Origin: Bacillaceae bacterium UBA7792
Lineage (GTDB): Bacteria > Bacillota > Bacilli > Bacillales > Cytobacillaceae
Reading direction: 5' to 3'
Length of the DNA stretch: 6,893 bases
Assembly: GCA_002480735.1 (NCBI GenBank)
Contig: DLCS01000037.1
Span: 25,210-32,102, forward strand
Positions 5,386-6,893 of the stretch are shown here, one piece after another; positions within the stretch are counted from its first letter, which is position 1; each line of letters starts with the position of its first letter. A program made the position numbers and the translations under genes. Under the pieces are notes generated by a model, which was not told the DNA's origin, did not search any database, and saw only the letters and a list, made by a program, of their open reading frames with translations.

Positions 5386-5760
5386 TTTAATCATGACGGG
5401 ACAAAGCCCATATATATGCAAATTGCCGAATGGCTCGAAACAGAGATTCTAAATGACCATTTCAAGAGTGATGAAAAGGTGTATTCGCAATATCAGCTGG
5501 CAGAGATGTTTACGATCAATCCAGCGACAGCAGCAAAGGGATTGAATTTATTAGCAGATGAGAAGATTCTTTATAAAAAGAGAGGTCTTGGTATGTTCGT
5601 CACGGCAAATGCAAGGGAAGCGATATTGATGAAGCGGAAAAGCGGTACTTTAAAGCATCTTATCCAAGAGCTTGTCTTGGAAGCGAGTAGATTACAGGTC
5701 AGTGAAGGGGAGCTTATTGAAATGATTAAGGCCGCACGAAATGAGGAGGGGAAAGAGTGA
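5383..5760 (+). CDS. GntR-family (YtrA/YhcF-type) transcriptional regulator, probable ATT start
   Basis: Counted from the ATT at 5383 the protein has 125 residues, the size of YtrA-type GntR regulators, which have a winged helix plus a short C-terminal dimer helix. The start KPIYMQIAEWLETEIL (8-23) is the standard first helix. It is followed by YSQYQLAEMFTINPATAAKGLNLL (34-57), the helix-turn-helix, and by ILYKKRGLGMFV (62-73), the wing. The remainder (about 76-125) is a helical tail. The frame stays open further upstream (ATG 5350, TTG 5332), but these lie in the predicted promoter and palindrome and lack ribosome sites. The stop overlaps the GTG of the ABC gene (GTGA), so the two are coupled. 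The likely role is to repress its own ABC transporter operon, as in the B. subtilis ytr and yhc operons. An ATG-to-ATT change that weakens expression is an alternative to a natural ATT start. Confidence 0.88.
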   Translation: MFNHDGTKPIYMQIAEWLETEILNDHFKSDEKVYSQYQLAEMFTINPATAAKGLNLLADEKILYKKRGLGMFVTANAREAILMKRKSGTLKHLIQELVLEASRLQVSEGELIEMIKAARNEEGKE

Positions 5761-6659
5761 ACGCAATTGAATGCACAAGCCTAACAAAAACCTATTTGCG
5801 CAAAAAGGTTCTTAACGAAATCTCTTTTACCATAGAGGAAAACAAGATTATCGGTCTAATTGGGAGGAATGGAGTAGGGAAGACAACGCTGCTCAAGGTC
5901 ATCGCCGGTTTTATTAAGGAAACGTCAGGTGAATTGAAGGTCTTTGGAAATCATCCCTTCAACAATCTACATGCATCCGTCAACACGATTTTTGTAGATG
6001 ATCAAATGAGCTTTCCACCAGCTTTGCAGCTGCATGAATTACTTGAAGCGGCACAAGCTTTTTATCCGAATTGGGATATGGAGCTGGCACAGCGGTTGTT
6101 TAACTATTTTGGTTTTGAACCGAAGCACTATCACAATACACTTTCAAAGGGAAGAACGAGTACGTTTAATATGATTGTTGGGCTCTCATCGAGATGTCCT
6201 CTCACTATTTTTGATGAGCCGACAACGGGTATGGACGAAGCGGTAAGGCATGATTTCTATCGGGCCCTGTTAAAGGATTATATTGCTCATCCGAGAACGA
6301 TTGTGATTTCAAGCCATCACTTGAATGAAGTTGAAGATTTGCTTGAAGACGTACTCCTTTTAAAAAATGGAAAGGTCAAGCTGCATATGCCGATTTCTGA
6401 ATTAAAGGAATGGGCCGTTGGATTAAAAGGGTCTTCAGCGTTGGTGAGACAATGGGCGGAAGGAAGGGAAATGATCTATCAACAGTATATTGGGCAGGAT
6501 ACGATGCTGGCTGTTGTAAGGAATGATTTCACAGATGAGGAAATTCAAAGAGTGCGGCGTGATCAAATAGAAGTCTTACCTGTGCGGGCAAGTGATCTAT
6601 GCGTCTATTTAACAAATGACACGAAAGGGGGAATTGATGATGTCTTTAGCGACCGTTAA
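5757..6659 (+). CDS. ABC transporter ATP-binding protein
   Basis: This 300-residue protein starts with GTG at 5757, behind AGGAGG (5744-5749) at 7 nt spacing, and overlaps the regulator stop. The nucleotide-binding domain covers about residues 3-215. Walker A is GRNGVGKTT (36-44); a probable Q-loop is Q83 in FVDDQMSFP; the signature is LSKGR (129-133) instead of LSGGQ; Walker B is LTIFDEP (149-155); the D-loop is TTGMD (156-160); the switch His is H187 in ISSHH. About 85 further residues (216-300) without ABC motifs follow, longer than the 230-residue YhcG/YtrB type. The protein should power export by the membrane partner encoded next (start 6637 or 6640), whose gene overlaps its 3' end by about 20 bp. 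The substrate is unknown; ytr-like systems are linked to cell-envelope stress. Confidence 0.93.
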   Translation: MNAIECTSLTKTYLRKKVLNEISFTIEENKIIGLIGRNGVGKTTLLKVIAGFIKETSGELKVFGNHPFNNLHASVNTIFVDDQMSFPPALQLHELLEAAQAFYPNWDMELAQRLFNYFGFEPKHYHNTLSKGRTSTFNMIVGLSSRCPLTIFDEPTTGMDEAVRHDFYRALLKDYIAHPRTIVISSHHLNEVEDLLEDVLLLKNGKVKLHMPISELKEWAVGLKGSSALVRQWAEGREMIYQQYIGQDTMLAVVRNDFTDEEIQRVRRDQIEVLPVRASDLCVYLTNDTKGGIDDVFSDR

Positions 6660-6893
6660 TTTAATGGAGACGGTAAAGAAGCAATACGGCTTTAAGCTTA
6701 AGGCAAATATTGATGCCTTTAGTTCTCTTGTTGGGATCCAGCTGTTAGCTATCCTGTTTTCCCTTAACGGAAGTGGTTCTTCAGGGACTTTTTCAGAAAC
6801 GCTGAGCTTGGATGTAACCTATTATTCGGCAGATATTGTCGTTATCTTTACGATGATTTGGGCGTTAGTGACGGCGATTATGATTACAACAAA
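6637..6893 (+). CDS. ABC transporter permease, N-terminal 85 codons (cut by window)
   Basis: The frame begins with ATGATG at 6637 and 6640, behind AAAGGGGG (6624-6631), and overlaps the ABC ATPase gene by about 20 bp. It stays open to the window edge. The visible part starts with a hydrophilic, Lys-containing amphipathic stretch (VKKQYGFKLKANID), then a hydrophobic helix (about 29-43) and a second (about 68-85), as in membrane subunits of YtrC/YhcI-type exporters. The position directly after the ATPase makes a permease by far the best guess. The start is 6637 or 6640: spacing to the G-run is 5 nt or 8 nt, so 6640 is slightly better. The family call is tentative because most of the protein is outside the window. 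Confidence 0.75.
   Translation, partial: MMSLATVNLMETVKKQYGFKLKANIDAFSSLVGIQLLAILFSLNGSGSSGTFSETLSLDVTYYSADIVVIFTMIWALVTAIMITT

Overview
The window looks like chromosome of a low-GC Gram-positive bacterium, most likely Bacillaceae (Bacillus or a close genus). The evidence is the strong AGGAGG-type ribosome sites, the sigma-A-type promoters, a NERD-domain protein of the kind common in Bacillus, and a GntR (YtrA-type)/ABC transporter operon that begins with GTGA-overlapped genes. No rRNA, tRNA, insertion sequence, phage gene or CRISPR array was seen.

Layout. Everything from 1 to about 5245 is read leftward (minus strand); everything from about 5330 to the end is read rightward. From the left edge: an EamA/DMT-type membrane transporter whose last residues are cut off by the window (1-912, minus); a rho-independent terminator (1020-1049) that closes the next unit; a 702-residue MMPL/RND-type transporter (1059-3167, minus); a short intergenic region with two near-identical palindromes and two candidate promoters; a TetR-family repressor gene (3278-3850, minus); a non-coding region of about 450 bp filled by seven tandem copies of a 52-bp repeat (3925-4277); a NERD-domain protein with a C-terminal zinc ribbon (4307-5245, minus); a divergent promoter region; and a rightward operon of a GntR-family regulator (5383-5760), an ABC-transporter ATPase (5757-6659) and the first 85 codons of its membrane partner (from 6637, cut by the window).

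How the genes work together. The tetR-mmpL pair reads as a self-contained regulated efflux or lipid-export unit. The regulator gene lies upstream, and the transporter has its own promoter region carrying two GTGACA-4bp-TGTCAC palindromes. One palindrome contains a consensus TTGACA -35 box and the other covers the predicted start site of a second promoter, so repression of the transporter by the TetR protein is the natural model. The GntR-ABC-permease operon is a YtrA/YhcF-like arrangement, in which a small GntR repressor controls its own ABC exporter. It has a 22-bp imperfect palindrome between its -35 and -10 boxes and, unusually, the only well-placed start codon behind its strong ribosome site is ATT.

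The least explained part is the 52-bp repeat array just upstream of tetR. Each copy carries a pair of 8-bp inverted arms, and where one arm changes (GGG to GAG) the partner arm tends to change with it, so the pairing itself seems to be kept. This could be a DNA element, an RNA structure or an intergenic repeat family; its function is unknown from the sequence.
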